Assembly: GCF_000426845.1 (NCBI RefSeq)
Contig: NZ_AUGD01000027.1
Location: 1 to 54,330 of the forward strand
Length of the DNA: 54,330 nt
Reading direction: 5' to 3'
Source: Bradyrhizobium sp. in8p8
Lineage (GTDB): Bacteria > Pseudomonadota > Alphaproteobacteria > Rhizobiales > Xanthobacteraceae
Shown here: in pieces, positions 1-8,945 of the stretch
Numbering within the stretch: the stretch's first letter is position 1
Layout of the letters: every line of letters starts with the position of its first letter
Position numbers and translations under genes: made by a program
The notes under the pieces: generated by a model
What the model saw: only the letters and a program-made list of their open reading frames with translations
The model's database searches: none
Told to the model about the DNA's origin: nothing

Positions 1-88
1 AGTATCTCTCCGGCGAAGGCCGCCTTGCGTAATTTGCGAGACGGCCTGAGGATTTGACCTTAAGTCTAGCTTTAAGGTCACGTCGGGA

Positions 89-484
89 ATGCAGGTCAAT
101 GTGTTGGGCGCCGAGCGTCGGCGGCGATGGAGTTACGACGAGAAGGTCCGTCTTGTCGAAGAGACCTTGCAGCCCGGCGAGACGGTCTGCGGGGTGGCAC
201 GCCGGCACGGGGTGGCTCATAGCCTGCTGTTCACCTGGCGTCGACAAGCGCGCCAGGGGCGACTGGGCGGAGATGCTGCGCCTGCTCTTGTTCCCGTCGA
301 GATCACACCTGTAGCGGCTCCGATCTCGAGCGGCACACCACAACTGGCGTCTTCACCGCCTGCGCAGCGTGCAAGGGCTGGAATCATCGAGATTGAGCTC
401 GGGGGCGGCTGTCGTGTTCGCGTTGACCGTGACGTGGACGTTGAGGCGCTGCAGCAGGTTCTTGAGCTCTTGCGACGACGATGA
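89..484 (+). CDS. tnpA: IS66 accessory protein TnpA (helix-turn-helix)
   Basis: 131 residues. The N-terminal half (about residues 10-50: RRRRWSYDEKVRLVEETL, then VCGVARRHGVAHSLLFTWRR) is the helix-turn-helix typical of IS66 OrfA and the transposase_8 group, which bind element DNA. The C-terminal half contains an IIEIELGGGCRVRVDRDVD stretch that IS66 TnpA proteins share. Its TGA stop overlaps the ATG of tnpB (ATGA), so the two are probably translationally coupled. ATG at 89 is chosen because homology to the family begins within the first residues. The role of TnpA in IS66 transposition is known only broadly as an essential accessory protein. Confidence 0.9.
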   Translation: MQVNVLGAERRRRWSYDEKVRLVEETLQPGETVCGVARRHGVAHSLLFTWRRQARQGRLGGDAAPALVPVEITPVAAPISSGTPQLASSPPAQRARAGIIEIELGGGCRVRVDRDVDVEALQQVLELLRRR

Positions 485-828
485 TTCCGATTCCGAGCGG
501 CGTCAGGGTCTGGATCGCGACCGGCCACACCGATATGCGCCGCGGCATGCGGAGCCTGGCTCTTACGGTGCAGGAGAGCCTGAAGCGCGATCCCCATGCC
601 GGCGATCTCTACATCTTCCGAGGCCGCAGCGGCGATCTGGTCAAGATTCTTTGGCATGATGGGTTGGGCATGTCGCTCTATGCCAAGCGCCTGGACCGAG
701 GCAAGTTCATCTGGCCTTCGGCGTCAGACGGCGCGGTATCGATCTCAGCGGCGCAGATGGCCTATATGCTGGAAGGGATCGACTGGCGGAATCCACAACT
801 GAGCTGGCGACCGAGAAGCGCGGGTTGA
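481..828 (+). CDS. tnpB: IS66 accessory protein TnpB
   Basis: 115 residues, the normal length for IS66 Orf2 (TnpB). Family signatures are the start IPIPSGVRVWIATGHTDMRRG, the LYIFRGRSGDLVKILWHDG core and the YAKRLDRGKFIWP segment. The start overlaps the tnpA stop by ATGA and tnpC follows after a short gap. TnpB is required together with TnpA and TnpC for IS66 transposition, but its biochemical role is not established. No sign of decay. Confidence 0.92.
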   Translation: MIPIPSGVRVWIATGHTDMRRGMRSLALTVQESLKRDPHAGDLYIFRGRSGDLVKILWHDGLGMSLYAKRLDRGKFIWPSASDGAVSISAAQMAYMLEGIDWRNPQLSWRPRSAG

Positions 829-898
829 GCACAAAATCCAGCAGATTTTGCATTTTTGGGGAGTCCCAACGCTTCCAATCTGTGATTCACTGTGTCGC

Positions 899-2545
899 AT
901 GGATGCTGGGCGCGACACTGTTCCGGATGACATTGCCGCCCTGAAAGCGGCGCTGGCAGCCGAGCGCGCGAAGGCTTTGGAGATCGCAGCTGAACTCGCG
1001 GTCGCCCGCGCGAAGTCGTCTGAGGACGAAGCGCTGATCGCCCAGCAGAAGCTGCAGATCGCCAAGCTAAAGCATCAGATCTACGGCCAGCGGTCGGAGC
1101 GTTCGTCGCGCCTGATCGAGCAGTTGGCTTTGACGTTCGAAGAGCTGGAAAGTGATGCCACTGAAGACGAGCTGGCGGCAGAGCACGCTGTGGCCAAGGC
1201 GACGACGGTGCGCGGATTTACGCGCAAGCGAGGCGAACGACAGACCTTCCCTGAGCATTTACCGCGCGAACGAGTGGTCATCGAGCCGCCGACGGCTTGC
1301 CAGTGCTGTGGCGGCAATCGTCTGCGCAAGCTCGGCGAGGACGTGACGAGGACACTGGAAGTGGTGCCGCGCCAGTGGAAGGTGATCGAAACGGTGCGGG
1401 AGAAGTTCTCCTGCCGCGACTGCGAGAAGATCAGCCAGGCGCCGGCGCCATTCCATGCTGTCGCCCGGGGATGGGCCGGCCCGAGCCTGTTGGCCATGAT
1501 CATGTTCGAGAAGTTCGGCCAACATCAGCCCTTGAACCGCCAGGCTGAGCGCTACGCCCTCGAAGGCGTGCCGATCGCGCTGTCGACCATGGCGGACGCC
1601 GTGGGATCGGTCTGCGCGTCGCTGGATCCCCTGATGCGCCTGGTCGAAGCTCATGTCATGGCGGCCGAGCGCCTGCATGCCGATGATACGACCGTGCCGG
1701 TGCTGGCCAAGGGCAAGACCGATACGGGGCGGTGCTGGATCTACGTCCGGGACGACCGGCCGTTTGGCGGCACCGGCCCGCCGGCGGCGATGTTCTACTA
1801 CTCCCGCGACCGCAGGGGCGAGCATCCCCAGGCGCATCTGGCCCGGTATGCCGGCATCCTGCAGGCCGACGCCTATGATGGGTATAACCAGCTCTATCTG
1901 GCGGGGCGCCAGCCCGGACTGATCCGGGAGGCCGCATGTTGGGTCCATGCGCGGCGTCCATTCTTCGCCATGGCCGACATCGAAGAGAATGCGCGTCGCA
2001 AGGCCGCCGGTAAAAAGGAGATCCCACTCTCGCCCATCGCGGTCGAGGTCGTGCGGCGGATCGATGCGCTGTTCGAGATCGAACGCTCCATCAATGGCAG
2101 GAGCCCCGAGGGGCGTCTGGAGACGCGACAGACGCTGAGCCGGCCTCTGGTCGAGGACCTTCAGGTCTATATGCGGGAGCAGCTTGCCAAGCTGTCCCGT
2201 GGGCACGACCTGGCCAAGGCGTTCAACTACATCCTGAAGCGATGGGCGAGCTTCACTCTCTTCCTCGAGGACGGGCGGGTTTGCCTCTCCAACAATGCCG
2301 CCGAGCGAGGACTAAGAGGTATAGCTCTCGGGCGAAAGGCCTGGCTGTTCTGCGGCTCTGACCGCGGTGGTCGGCGTGCGGCTTCCATGTATAGCTTGAT
2401 CGTCACGGCCAAAATGAACGGCATTGATCCGCAAGCATGGCTCACGGATATCCTTGCCTGCATCGCCGCCCACCCAGCTCATCGGCTCGACGAGCTGCTG
2501 CCCTGGAATTGGACACCGGGATCAGCAGAAGCAGTTGCAGCATAG
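899..2545 (+). CDS. tnpC: IS66 transposase TnpC (DDE)
   Basis: 548 residues from ATG 899 (MDAGRDTV). An in-frame ATG at 848 would add 17 residues unlike the family. Order: N-terminal coiled coil rich in Ala/Glu/Lys (about 10-75), a zinc-binding region with CQCCG and CRDC pairs (about 135-185), then the DDE catalytic domain with LHADDTTVPV, LQADAYDGYNQL and SNNAAERGLRG, and a C-terminal tail ending in DELLPWNW. All expected parts are present and the frame is open, so this copy could be active. Compare the deleted copy at 16874-17893. Confidence 0.95.
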   Translation: MDAGRDTVPDDIAALKAALAAERAKALEIAAELAVARAKSSEDEALIAQQKLQIAKLKHQIYGQRSERSSRLIEQLALTFEELESDATEDELAAEHAVAKATTVRGFTRKRGERQTFPEHLPRERVVIEPPTACQCCGGNRLRKLGEDVTRTLEVVPRQWKVIETVREKFSCRDCEKISQAPAPFHAVARGWAGPSLLAMIMFEKFGQHQPLNRQAERYALEGVPIALSTMADAVGSVCASLDPLMRLVEAHVMAAERLHADDTTVPVLAKGKTDTGRCWIYVRDDRPFGGTGPPAAMFYYSRDRRGEHPQAHLARYAGILQADAYDGYNQLYLAGRQPGLIREAACWVHARRPFFAMADIEENARRKAAGKKEIPLSPIAVEVVRRIDALFEIERSINGRSPEGRLETRQTLSRPLVEDLQVYMREQLAKLSRGHDLAKAFNYILKRWASFTLFLEDGRVCLSNNAAERGLRGIALGRKAWLFCGSDRGGRRAASMYSLIVTAKMNGIDPQAWLTDILACIAAHPAHRLDELLPWNWTPGSAEAVAA

Positions 2546-2554
2546 GGCAAGACA

Positions 2555-2863
2555 ATGGCTCACGGACGAAACAAGTATCAATCACGAGAGAACCGTGCTC
2601 GTGTCCGTGAGATATTGCTTCGCGACTGGGACCCTATCGGGGTCTACGGCATACCACAGGCCACCGACGAGTATGACACCTACGCAAATAGGGCCTACGT
2701 CATGCTGATGGACGAAGGTGCGACCGCGAGCGAAATCTCCGGCTATCTCTATATTGTCGCCACCGAGCATATGGGATTAACCGACCACGGGCGCCTAGCT
2801 GAGAAGAGCGATCAGGTTGCCCAACTACTAGTCCAGCTTCGGCCTGAGTTCGGTACCCACTGA
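2555..2863 (+). CDS. Small protein carried inside IS66, function unknown
   Basis: 102 residues, starting 9 bases after tnpC stops, with a purine-rich GGGCAAGACA before the ATG. It lies between tnpC and the right inverted repeat, so it is carried by the element. Visible motifs are RDWDPIGV near residue 27, DEYDTYANRAYVML near 40 and EISGYLYIVATEHMGL near 60. It is acidic and predicted helical, with no signal peptide or membrane segment. The combined WDPIG/DEYD pattern looks like a conserved family and not a random reading frame. I do not recognise a function. A passenger protein of the element, possibly immunity-like, is only a guess. Confidence 0.68.
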   Translation: MAHGRNKYQSRENRARVREILLRDWDPIGVYGIPQATDEYDTYANRAYVMLMDEGATASEISGYLYIVATEHMGLTDHGRLAEKSDQVAQLLVQLRPEFGTH

Positions 2864-2913
2864 AACGCCATCGCCCGAAACTTTGCTGACCGCGGCCCTC
2901 ACCGGAGGGTTAC

Positions 2914-3440
2914 GAATGATAAGGCGATCTCGACGGAAGACTTCGAGTGAGTTCTGGAGACCGACTTGCACACGCGCTCCAAACGACATCAGGCGGCACC
3001 GAGGCAAGAGCAGGGCGCTTCGCCAGCGTGCGCAGGCGATGGAATTGGCCGCGCCGAAGCCGCCGCCTCAGGGCCCAGCGGATCGGCATCGGGGAAGCGT
3101 CAGCGCGCGCGGGGCTCGCGGTGGGTCGCCAGCCTTTGGGGCCGCTCTTGGGGAATGGTAGGGCCAGCGGTCTTCGGGCGGGACCTTGGGTCGCGCAAGC
3201 CGATGCTAGTAGGCCCGGCGTGTATGTCAGACGGCGGACTGTTCGCTTCCGTCAGAAGAAACAAAAAGATCCCGCCGAGGAAACCGGCCGGGGCTTCTGA
3301 GATTGCGACCGGCTCGGTCGCGGATCTTCCTAACATTTTGGGGCAATGTTCAATCCTTGGCCCGGTGTGTGCGCAAAACAGCGGCAGGCGAAGCCGATCA
3401 TCAAGCTGCCGATCGCCGGGAACGGTGCTAAGCATAAAAA
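2914..3440. other. Intergenic stretch with no convincing gene
   Basis: Between the right end of the IS66 and the terminator of the first PEP-CTERM gene. Several overlapping open frames exist in all three plus-strand phases (for example 2947-3300 and 2966-3484), but they are Arg/Ala/Gly/Ser-rich translations of GC-rich DNA without motifs or a ribosome site. A perfect 7-bp stem hairpin, GCGACCG-GCT-CGGTCGC, sits at 3305-3321, with no T-run on either side. Confidence 0.5.
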
Positions 3441-3482
3441 GCATACAAAGCGGCCATGGACATTCATCATGCCACGGCCGCT
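3441..3482 (-). terminator. Rho-independent terminator of the PEP-CTERM gene at 3515-4303
   Basis: On the minus strand AGCGGCCGTGG (3482-3472) pairs with CCATGGCCGCT (3459-3449) through 11 positions including one G-T pair, with a 12-base loop. It is followed on the transcript by TTTGTATGCTTTTT. It begins 33 bases past the stop codon at 3515. Confidence 0.75.
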
Positions 3483-3514
3483 AAGTCTTCAGGTGTCCCG
3501 AGGCGGTTGGTTTA

Positions 3515-4303
3515 TCAGGCCACGGTGAGTGTAGACCTCTGATTGCGACGGCGATAGGTCACCAACCCGACCCCGGCGAAGCCAAGAATCATCATCGCCC
3601 AGGTTGAGGGTTCTGGCACTCCGCTAACCGGCGTTCCATCGACAGTCACTCCAGCAAATGCCAAACCCGAATCGTAAAGTTGATCGTCCCAGTTGGTTAC
3701 CCCGAATGTGAGAGAGTAGAGCCCGGCGTCTTGGATTGTATATGTTGATTGGATCCAACCCGTATAGCCACAGCCGGTGTCGTAGCAGGTACCGGACGAG
3801 CCTCCCAAGGCTGACCACGCCGGCGGGCCGGAAATGATGGCTGTTGAAGCAGGCGTGAGCGTTACGCCAGGATCGTTATTCGGCAAGCCAAAGCCCGGGC
3901 TGGTGTTACCAACCGTTGTCGTGCGTGCCGTAAAGAGCGTGATGGCGGAGCCCGCCAAGGGCTGGAGTTGTGCGAATGTGTAATCCGCGAACCCTGCACC
4001 GTCTGAGGTGACGTAGTTGAAGTAGAAGTTCAGAACTGAGCCGGCATTTGCGGAAAACTGCGACGTCGTGAATTGGGATCCGTTGGTGCCTCCAACGCTC
4101 GCCAACTGGCCTTCGCCAAAAACGCCGCCATTTGTCGAGATGTACTGGTATGAGCCACCCAGCGGCGAAGTGGTCACCACGCCATTAGCACCCAAGGTGC
4201 CGCAGTTTCCGACGCAGGTGTCAGCAGATGCGCCAGTTGCAGATGCTGCCCCTAACGCGATGCCTATCGATGCAGAGAGAAGTGGGAATCTTGGGAATTT
4301 CAT
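3515..4303 (-). CDS. PEP-CTERM sorting-domain protein (exosortase substrate)
   Basis: 262 residues. Signal peptide about 1-27 (MKFPRFPLLSASIGIALGAA, cleavage likely after GASA). The middle is Gly/Ser/Thr/Asn-rich and predicted beta, with a cysteine pair at DTCVGNCG and another at GTCYDTGCG. The C-terminus is a complete sorting signal: VPEPSTWAMM, a hydrophobic stretch LGFAGVGLVTY, and a basic RRR tail. Such proteins are exported by Sec and then cleaved by an exosortase, here probably the one at 41318. The ATG at 4303 has GAGGTGAG about 5 bases upstream. It is isolated 40 kb from the other substrates in the window. The function of the mature protein is unknown. Confidence 0.92.
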   Translation of the reverse strand: MKFPRFPLLSASIGIALGAASATGASADTCVGNCGTLGANGVVTTSPLGGSYQYISTNGGVFGEGQLASVGGTNGSQFTTSQFSANAGSVLNFYFNYVTSDGAGFADYTFAQLQPLAGSAITLFTARTTTVGNTSPGFGLPNNDPGVTLTPASTAIISGPPAWSALGGSSGTCYDTGCGYTGWIQSTYTIQDAGLYSLTFGVTNWDDQLYDSGLAFAGVTVDGTPVSGVPEPSTWAMMILGFAGVGLVTYRRRNQRSTLTVA

Positions 4304-4342
4304 TTCTCACCTCAAAATAAAAGTTGATTAAAATTAGTTCAT

Positions 4343-4372
4343 TAATCTCCCGCGGCTTGACAAATAAGTCAA
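4343..4372 (-). promoter_or_regulatory. Candidate promoter for the PEP-CTERM gene at 3515-4303
   Basis: Read on the minus strand: TTGACT (4372-4367), an 18-base spacer, then AGATTA (4348-4343), followed by an AT-rich leader to the GAGGTGAG ribosome site. The -35 half overlaps the dyad TTGAC-N6-GTCAA (4357-4372), which could be an operator. Assigned by eye only. Confidence 0.4.
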
Positions 4373-4580
4373 TGAACTTAAATGCACAAAATTTGCTCGC
4401 TCTTGTGTGCGCTATTTAACAAAAGTGCCCCTCCTCTCAAACTGAGGGCGGCAAGTCGCAATTTTGTTGACCTAGATTCGATCTTCGGTCTGGGAACAGC
4501 CAAGGCGCACCCGGCCATTGCCGCAAAAAAAACGGTGATAGACAAGGTGGTCATCCGGTCACCGACATTTTGTGCTCAAG

Positions 4581-7500
4581 TTAACCCGACGCAGATAATT
4601 TCGGACGATCACGCGCTCGCCGCTGCCGCAGGCGGTCGATCAGGAGGTAGATCACCGGCGTGGTGTAGAGCGTCAGGATCTGGGAGACGAACAGGCCGCC
4701 GATGATGGTGATGCCGAGCGGGCGGCGCAGCTCCGTGCCGGGGCCGGTCGCGACCACGAGCGGAATGCCGGCGAATAGCGCCGCCATGGTCGTCATCAGA
4801 ATGGGGCGGAAGCGCGCCTGGCAGGCTTCAAAGATCGCCTCGGCCGACGAAAGACCTCGCTGGCGCTCGGCATCGAGCGCGAAATCCACCATCATGATGC
4901 CGTTCTTCTTGACGATGCCGATCAAGAGGATGATGCCGACGAAGGCGATCACCGTCAGCGGCGTGCTGGTGAGCTGAAGCGCGAGCAGCGCGCCGAGCCC
5001 GGCCGAGGGCAGCGTCGAGATGATCGTGAGCGGATGAGCGAGGCTCTCATAGAGTACTCCCAGCACGATATACATCGCGACCAGCGCACCGAGGATCAGA
5101 AGCGGTTGACGGCCGGTGGTCCTGGCGAAGTCGCCGGCATTGCCGTCGAAGCTGCCGCGGATGCCCTCGGGCATGTGTAATTCCTCGGCCGCACGCTGAA
5201 CGTTCTGCGTCGCCGCCTGCAGTGGCACGTTGGGCAGCAGGTTGAACGACACCGTGGTCGAGGGGAACGACTGCGAGTGATAGACGGCCAGCGGCGCGAC
5301 CCCGCGCGACGCATGCACCACGGCGGAGAGCGGCACCTGGGCGTCGCCCGCACCGGCGACATAGATGCGGTCGAGGTTGGAGGGATCGACCTGGAACTTC
5401 GGGTCGATCTCCAGCACGATCATGTACTGGTTGCGCTGGGTATAGATGATCGATATCTGCCGCTGCGCGAACGCATTATTGAGCGCGTTGTCGATGTCCT
5501 GGACCCGGACGCCGAGCGCCGACGCCTTCTGGCGATCGATCGAGAGCGTGAGCTGTAGCCCCCCCGGATCGCGGTCGCTAGAGATATCCGTGATGCCTTC
5601 GACGCTCTCCAGGCGTTTGGCCACGATCGGAGCCCATTTCTGAAGCAGGCCGAGCTCGGCGCTCGTCAACGTATATTGGTAGCTGGAATCGCTCGGCCGC
5701 CCGCCAGCGCGCACATCTTGTGCTGCGAACATGAACAGGCGAATGCCGGGCACGGGATAGAGAGCGCGCCGCAACCGGTCGATCACCACTTCGGTCGAGA
5801 CGTGGCCACGCTGCTCCGACGGCTTCAAATTGATGAACATGGTGCCGCGGTTTGCGCCCTGACCTCCGGGGCCTCCGCCGCTTCCCACCACCGAGCCGAG
5901 ACCGGCAACGGCCGGATCGGCAAGAACGATATCCGCGAGTTTTTGTTGCAATTCCAGCATGGATTGAAACGAAGTGTCGGCCGAGGCACGCGTTGCCCCG
6001 ATGATGAAGCCGGAGTCGTCAGTCGGAAAATAGCCTTTGGGCACCTTGATGTAGAGCGTCACGGTGAGGCCGATGGTAGCGAGGAACACGACAAGCGTCA
6101 CCGACGGAAATTCAAGCGCGGTTCGCAGGGTTCGGGCGTAGAAGGCGAGGACGCCCGACAGCCAGTCCTCGACGATGCGATCGAACCGCGTGACTGTGGC
6201 CGATGTGGCATGCCGGATGTAATGGGCGCAGATCATCGGCGTCACCGTCAGCGATACCAGCGTCGATATCAGGACCGCGAAGGTCAGCGTTAGCGAGAAT
6301 TCGCGCAGCAGGCGGCCGACGATGCCGTCCATGAAGATCAGAGGTGTGAATGCCGCGATTAGCGATAGGCTAATGGCGACCACGGTGAACCCGATGTGGC
6401 GGGCGCCTTCCTCGGCTGCCTGGAACGGCAGCATTCCGCGTTCGAGGTTGCGATACATATTTTCGATCATGACGATCGCATCATCGACCACGAAGCCGAT
6501 GGAAATCGCGAGCGCCATCAGCGACAGATTGTCGATCGAGAAGCCTGCAACCCACATCCCGGCGCACGTGCCGGCGAGGGCCAGCGGCACCGATATGCCG
6601 GCCGCGATGGTCGGAGTAAGCCGGCGGAGAAACAGAAATACCACGGCCATGACCAGGAACCCGTGGCCAATAAGGTCCATTGCATATCCCTGACGCTGGC
6701 GCGGATCGTTCCTGTGCGGTCGACCAGGGTGGAGATCTCGACGCCGGCGGGGATCCATTGCTTCAGTTCGGGAATGAGCGCCTTGACGCCGTCAACGGTG
6801 TCAATGACGTTGGCGTCGCCTTGCTTTCTGATCTCGATCAGGACTGCGGTTTGCTTGTTGAACCACGCGACGGAACGCACGTTCTTCACGGAATCTTCGA
6901 TGTCCGCGACGTCCGCGAGCCGCAAAAAATTGCCGCTGGAGCTTTTGATGACGATGTCACGGAACTCCTTTGCGGTGCGCATCTGCCGATTGAGTGCCAG
7001 CGTCTCGCTCTGGAACTCGCCCTCAAAGGCCCCGACCGGCCCGAGTGGATTGGCATTGATGATCGCGGTCCTGACGTCATCGGTGGCGATACCCGCATTT
7101 GAAAGCGCAACGGGATTGAGTTGAACTCGTACCGCCGGTTGGTCAGCTCCGCTGACCGTGACACTACCGACACCCGGCACCTGCGCGATGCGCTGCAACA
7201 GTACCGTGTCTGCAACGTCATAGAGCGCCGTCGTCGAGAGTGTTTTGGATGTAAGCGCGAGCACGTAGACAGGGGCGCCGGAGGTGTTGGCCTTGCCGAA
7301 CCGTGGAAGCGACGGAAGATCGCTGGGCAGGTTTGGTAGCGAAGCGTTGATCGCGGCTTGCACGTCCCGGGCGGCGCGATCGAGGCTGCGGCCGATGTCG
7401 AATTGCAGCAGCACGCTGGTCAATCCGAGCGTGCTCGTCGATGTGATCTGCTTGACGCCGGCAATTTCGCCAAGCCGCCGCTCCAGCGGTGCAGCCACGG

Positions 7501-7687
7501 TGCTGGCCATGATCGACGGATCTGCACCCGGACGAAACGCGTAGACGAAGATCGTGGGGAAGTCGACGTTCGGAACGGATGCAACCGGTAGGAATCGGTA
7601 AGCTACGATGCCAAGGAGGAGCAGCCCGATCGAGAGCAGCGTAGTGCCGACAGGACGCCGAATGAAGGGCTGTGAGATCGAGAACAT
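4581..7687 (-). pseudogene. RND-family efflux permease (MdtB/MdtC-like), frameshifted
   Basis: Together the two open parts encode about 1036 residues, the normal size of a hydrophobe/amphiphile-efflux RND inner-membrane pump. The N-terminal part (7687 down to about 6660) starts MFSISQPFIRRPVGTTLLS, with the first membrane helix and the porter domain (LPNLPSDLPSLPRFGKA). It loses frame just after RASVRDMQWTLLAT. The C-terminal part continues in another frame with FLVMAVVFLFLRRL, the DNLSLMALAISIGFVVDDAIVMIEN helix-4 signature, a second porter half and the last helices, ending at 4581. A single missing base near 6655-6663 explains the break. No periplasmic adaptor or outer-membrane partner gene is adjacent. 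A sequencing error is the alternative. Confidence 0.85.
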
Positions 7688-7991
7688 AGAGACTTCGGCT
7701 TTTCAACCATTCCATCATGGAGCATTAGCGTCGTTGACTATCATGACGAGACAAGTGTGCGATTTGCGCCAATCGCCGTGTCTTCCGAAAAGAAGAAGTG
7801 CACAGGATAGTCCTGGATTGCCGGAGAGTATATATTGACTGACCAAGACAACCGGCGCGAATCGGCAATGGCGATCTATGATCGTAAATCAAATAGCAAT
7901 GCTTGTCGGGCCGATGTGGGTTCAGGGAAATAGATTCCCTCTTCAGCATGGTTCGACAAAACTCGTGGCATTGCTGTCAGGAGATCGACGG
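7688..7991. other. Intergenic region between broken RND gene and deoxysugar operon
   Basis: About 300 bases, clearly more AT-rich than its neighbours, with no coding frame carrying motifs. A 74-codon minus-strand frame (7725-7949) is Arg/Ser-rich and has no start signal. The region could hold the RND promoter, but no clear promoter was recognised. Confidence 0.4.
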
Positions 7992-8032
7992 AAAAACGTG
8001 ATTACAACTTGGTCTCATTGCTCATAATCACG
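7992..8032 (-). terminator. Rho-independent terminator of the CDP-deoxysugar operon
   Basis: On the minus strand CGTGATTA (8032-8025) pairs perfectly with TAATCACG (8004-7997), and TTTTT follows. The stem includes the TGA stop of the last gene (8030-8028). The loop is 20 bases. The position at the end of a five-gene run supports the call. Confidence 0.7.
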
Positions 8033-8945
8033 AGGTCCGATCTATCGGTTGCTTTCTCCAGAACTCAATAGAATCAGCAATTCCGCTAGCGAGATCAAAA
8101 CGTGGTTTAAATCCAAGTTCAGTGTGAAGTCTTCTCGTATCGGGAATCAAGACCGGAGGATCATCCGGCCGCGTCGGCAAGGCTCCTAACTGTACCAACT
8201 CAGGCCGGCCAAGTTGTTTTCCGATCTCAAGACCCACGCTCGACAAGGGGATAGGGTGACCGCTCCCAATGTTGATGGCACCAGAAACGTCGCTGGCGGA
8301 AAGGCGGGCTATGGCACGGCCCGCATCCTCTACATGCATTAGATCGCGAAGTTGATCGCCTCGGCTACAGCCGGCCGCGCGACCTGCCAGAAGCGCGTTT
8401 GCAATCGATGGCACCAAACGCTGCGGTCGCTCATGAGGGCCATATAGGAGGAACAGGCGCGCCCATGCCATCGAGATGTCATGACTCTTGGCAAACGCCT
8501 CAGAGAGACGAAATAGCGACGCCTTACAGACGCCGTAGGGCTGGGCGGGATTTAGCGGTGTAGTGTCTTCCGAGCAAAATCCGAAGCGCCAGTCATATTC
8601 AGCGCAAGAGCCCACCACGATCCATCGCCGTCCTCCCGCAGCCTGAAATGCCTCCATCAGTGCTAGAGTTGCTCGAACCCATGCGTAATTCGCATCAGAG
8701 GTCCAGAAGGCTCCGTGCGTCGTATCCCAGGCGGCATGCACGAGATGGGTAGGTCTCAAGGCTTCCACGAGCGCTCGCGTCGATGATGTATCCATCAAGT
8801 CGACCCGATGCCAGGCATGAGCAGGGATGGACAAATCGGCTTCCGTCGAGGAAAGCGCGTGCGTCTCCATCCCCAGCGCAACGAGCCCTTTCGCAATTTG
8901 GCGCCCGACGAAACCGCGCGCGCCGGTCAACAGGACTACTGCCAT
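8028..8945 (-). CDS. NAD(P)-dependent epimerase/dehydratase (sugar-nucleotide reductase)
   Basis: 305 residues, extended short-chain dehydrogenase. The N-terminal Rossmann motif is TGARGFVGRQIAKGL (about residues 7-21), followed by an LVHAAW strand. The catalytic Tyr-Lys pair appears as PYGVCKASLF near residue 145, and the C-terminal substrate domain contains GAINIGSGHPIPLS. Last gene of the rfbF-rfbG-methyltransferase-rfbC run; its ATG lies inside the end of the rfbC-like gene (10-base overlap). Probable role: 4-ketoreduction of the CDP-activated deoxyhexose, the finishing step of the pathway. The exact product stereochemistry cannot be read from sequence. Start at 8945 is chosen because the Rossmann fold begins there. 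Confidence 0.85.
   Translation of the reverse strand: MAVVLLTGARGFVGRQIAKGLVALGMETHALSSTEADLSIPAHAWHRVDLMDTSSTRALVEALRPTHLVHAAWDTTHGAFWTSDANYAWVRATLALMEAFQAAGGRRWIVVGSCAEYDWRFGFCSEDTTPLNPAQPYGVCKASLFRLSEAFAKSHDISMAWARLFLLYGPHERPQRLVPSIANALLAGRAAGCSRGDQLRDLMHVEDAGRAIARLSASDVSGAINIGSGHPIPLSSVGLEIGKQLGRPELVQLGALPTRPDDPPVLIPDTRRLHTELGFKPRFDLASGIADSIEFWRKQPIDRTS

Larger units (their letters stand above)
2..2913 (+). mobile_element. Complete IS66-family insertion sequence with four ORFs
   Basis: The ends form imperfect inverted repeats. The left end reads inward from base 2 as GTATCTCTCCGGCGAAGG, and the right end, read inward from base 2913 on the minus strand, is GTAACCCTCCGGTGAGGG. About 18 of the first 23 bases agree, and GTA at the tip fits IS66 elements. 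Inside are tnpA, tnpB, tnpC in the usual order, all intact, and a fourth small ORF. IS66 elements usually make 8-bp target duplications. The right flank is GAATGATA (2914-2921) and the single base left of the element is A, which is compatible but not proof because the left flank lies outside the window. The termini were assigned by eye. Confidence 0.82.

Noticed and set aside
1259..2206. 315-codon minus-strand open frame opposite IS66 tnpC
   Set aside because: Arg/His/Ala-rich translation antisense to a clear transposase domain; no start signal or motif.
2966..3484. 172-codon plus-strand frame after the IS66, considered as a decayed gene
   Set aside because: Low-complexity Arg/Ser/Gly/Ala content, competing frames in all phases, no motif; it also runs through the terminator of the opposite-strand gene.
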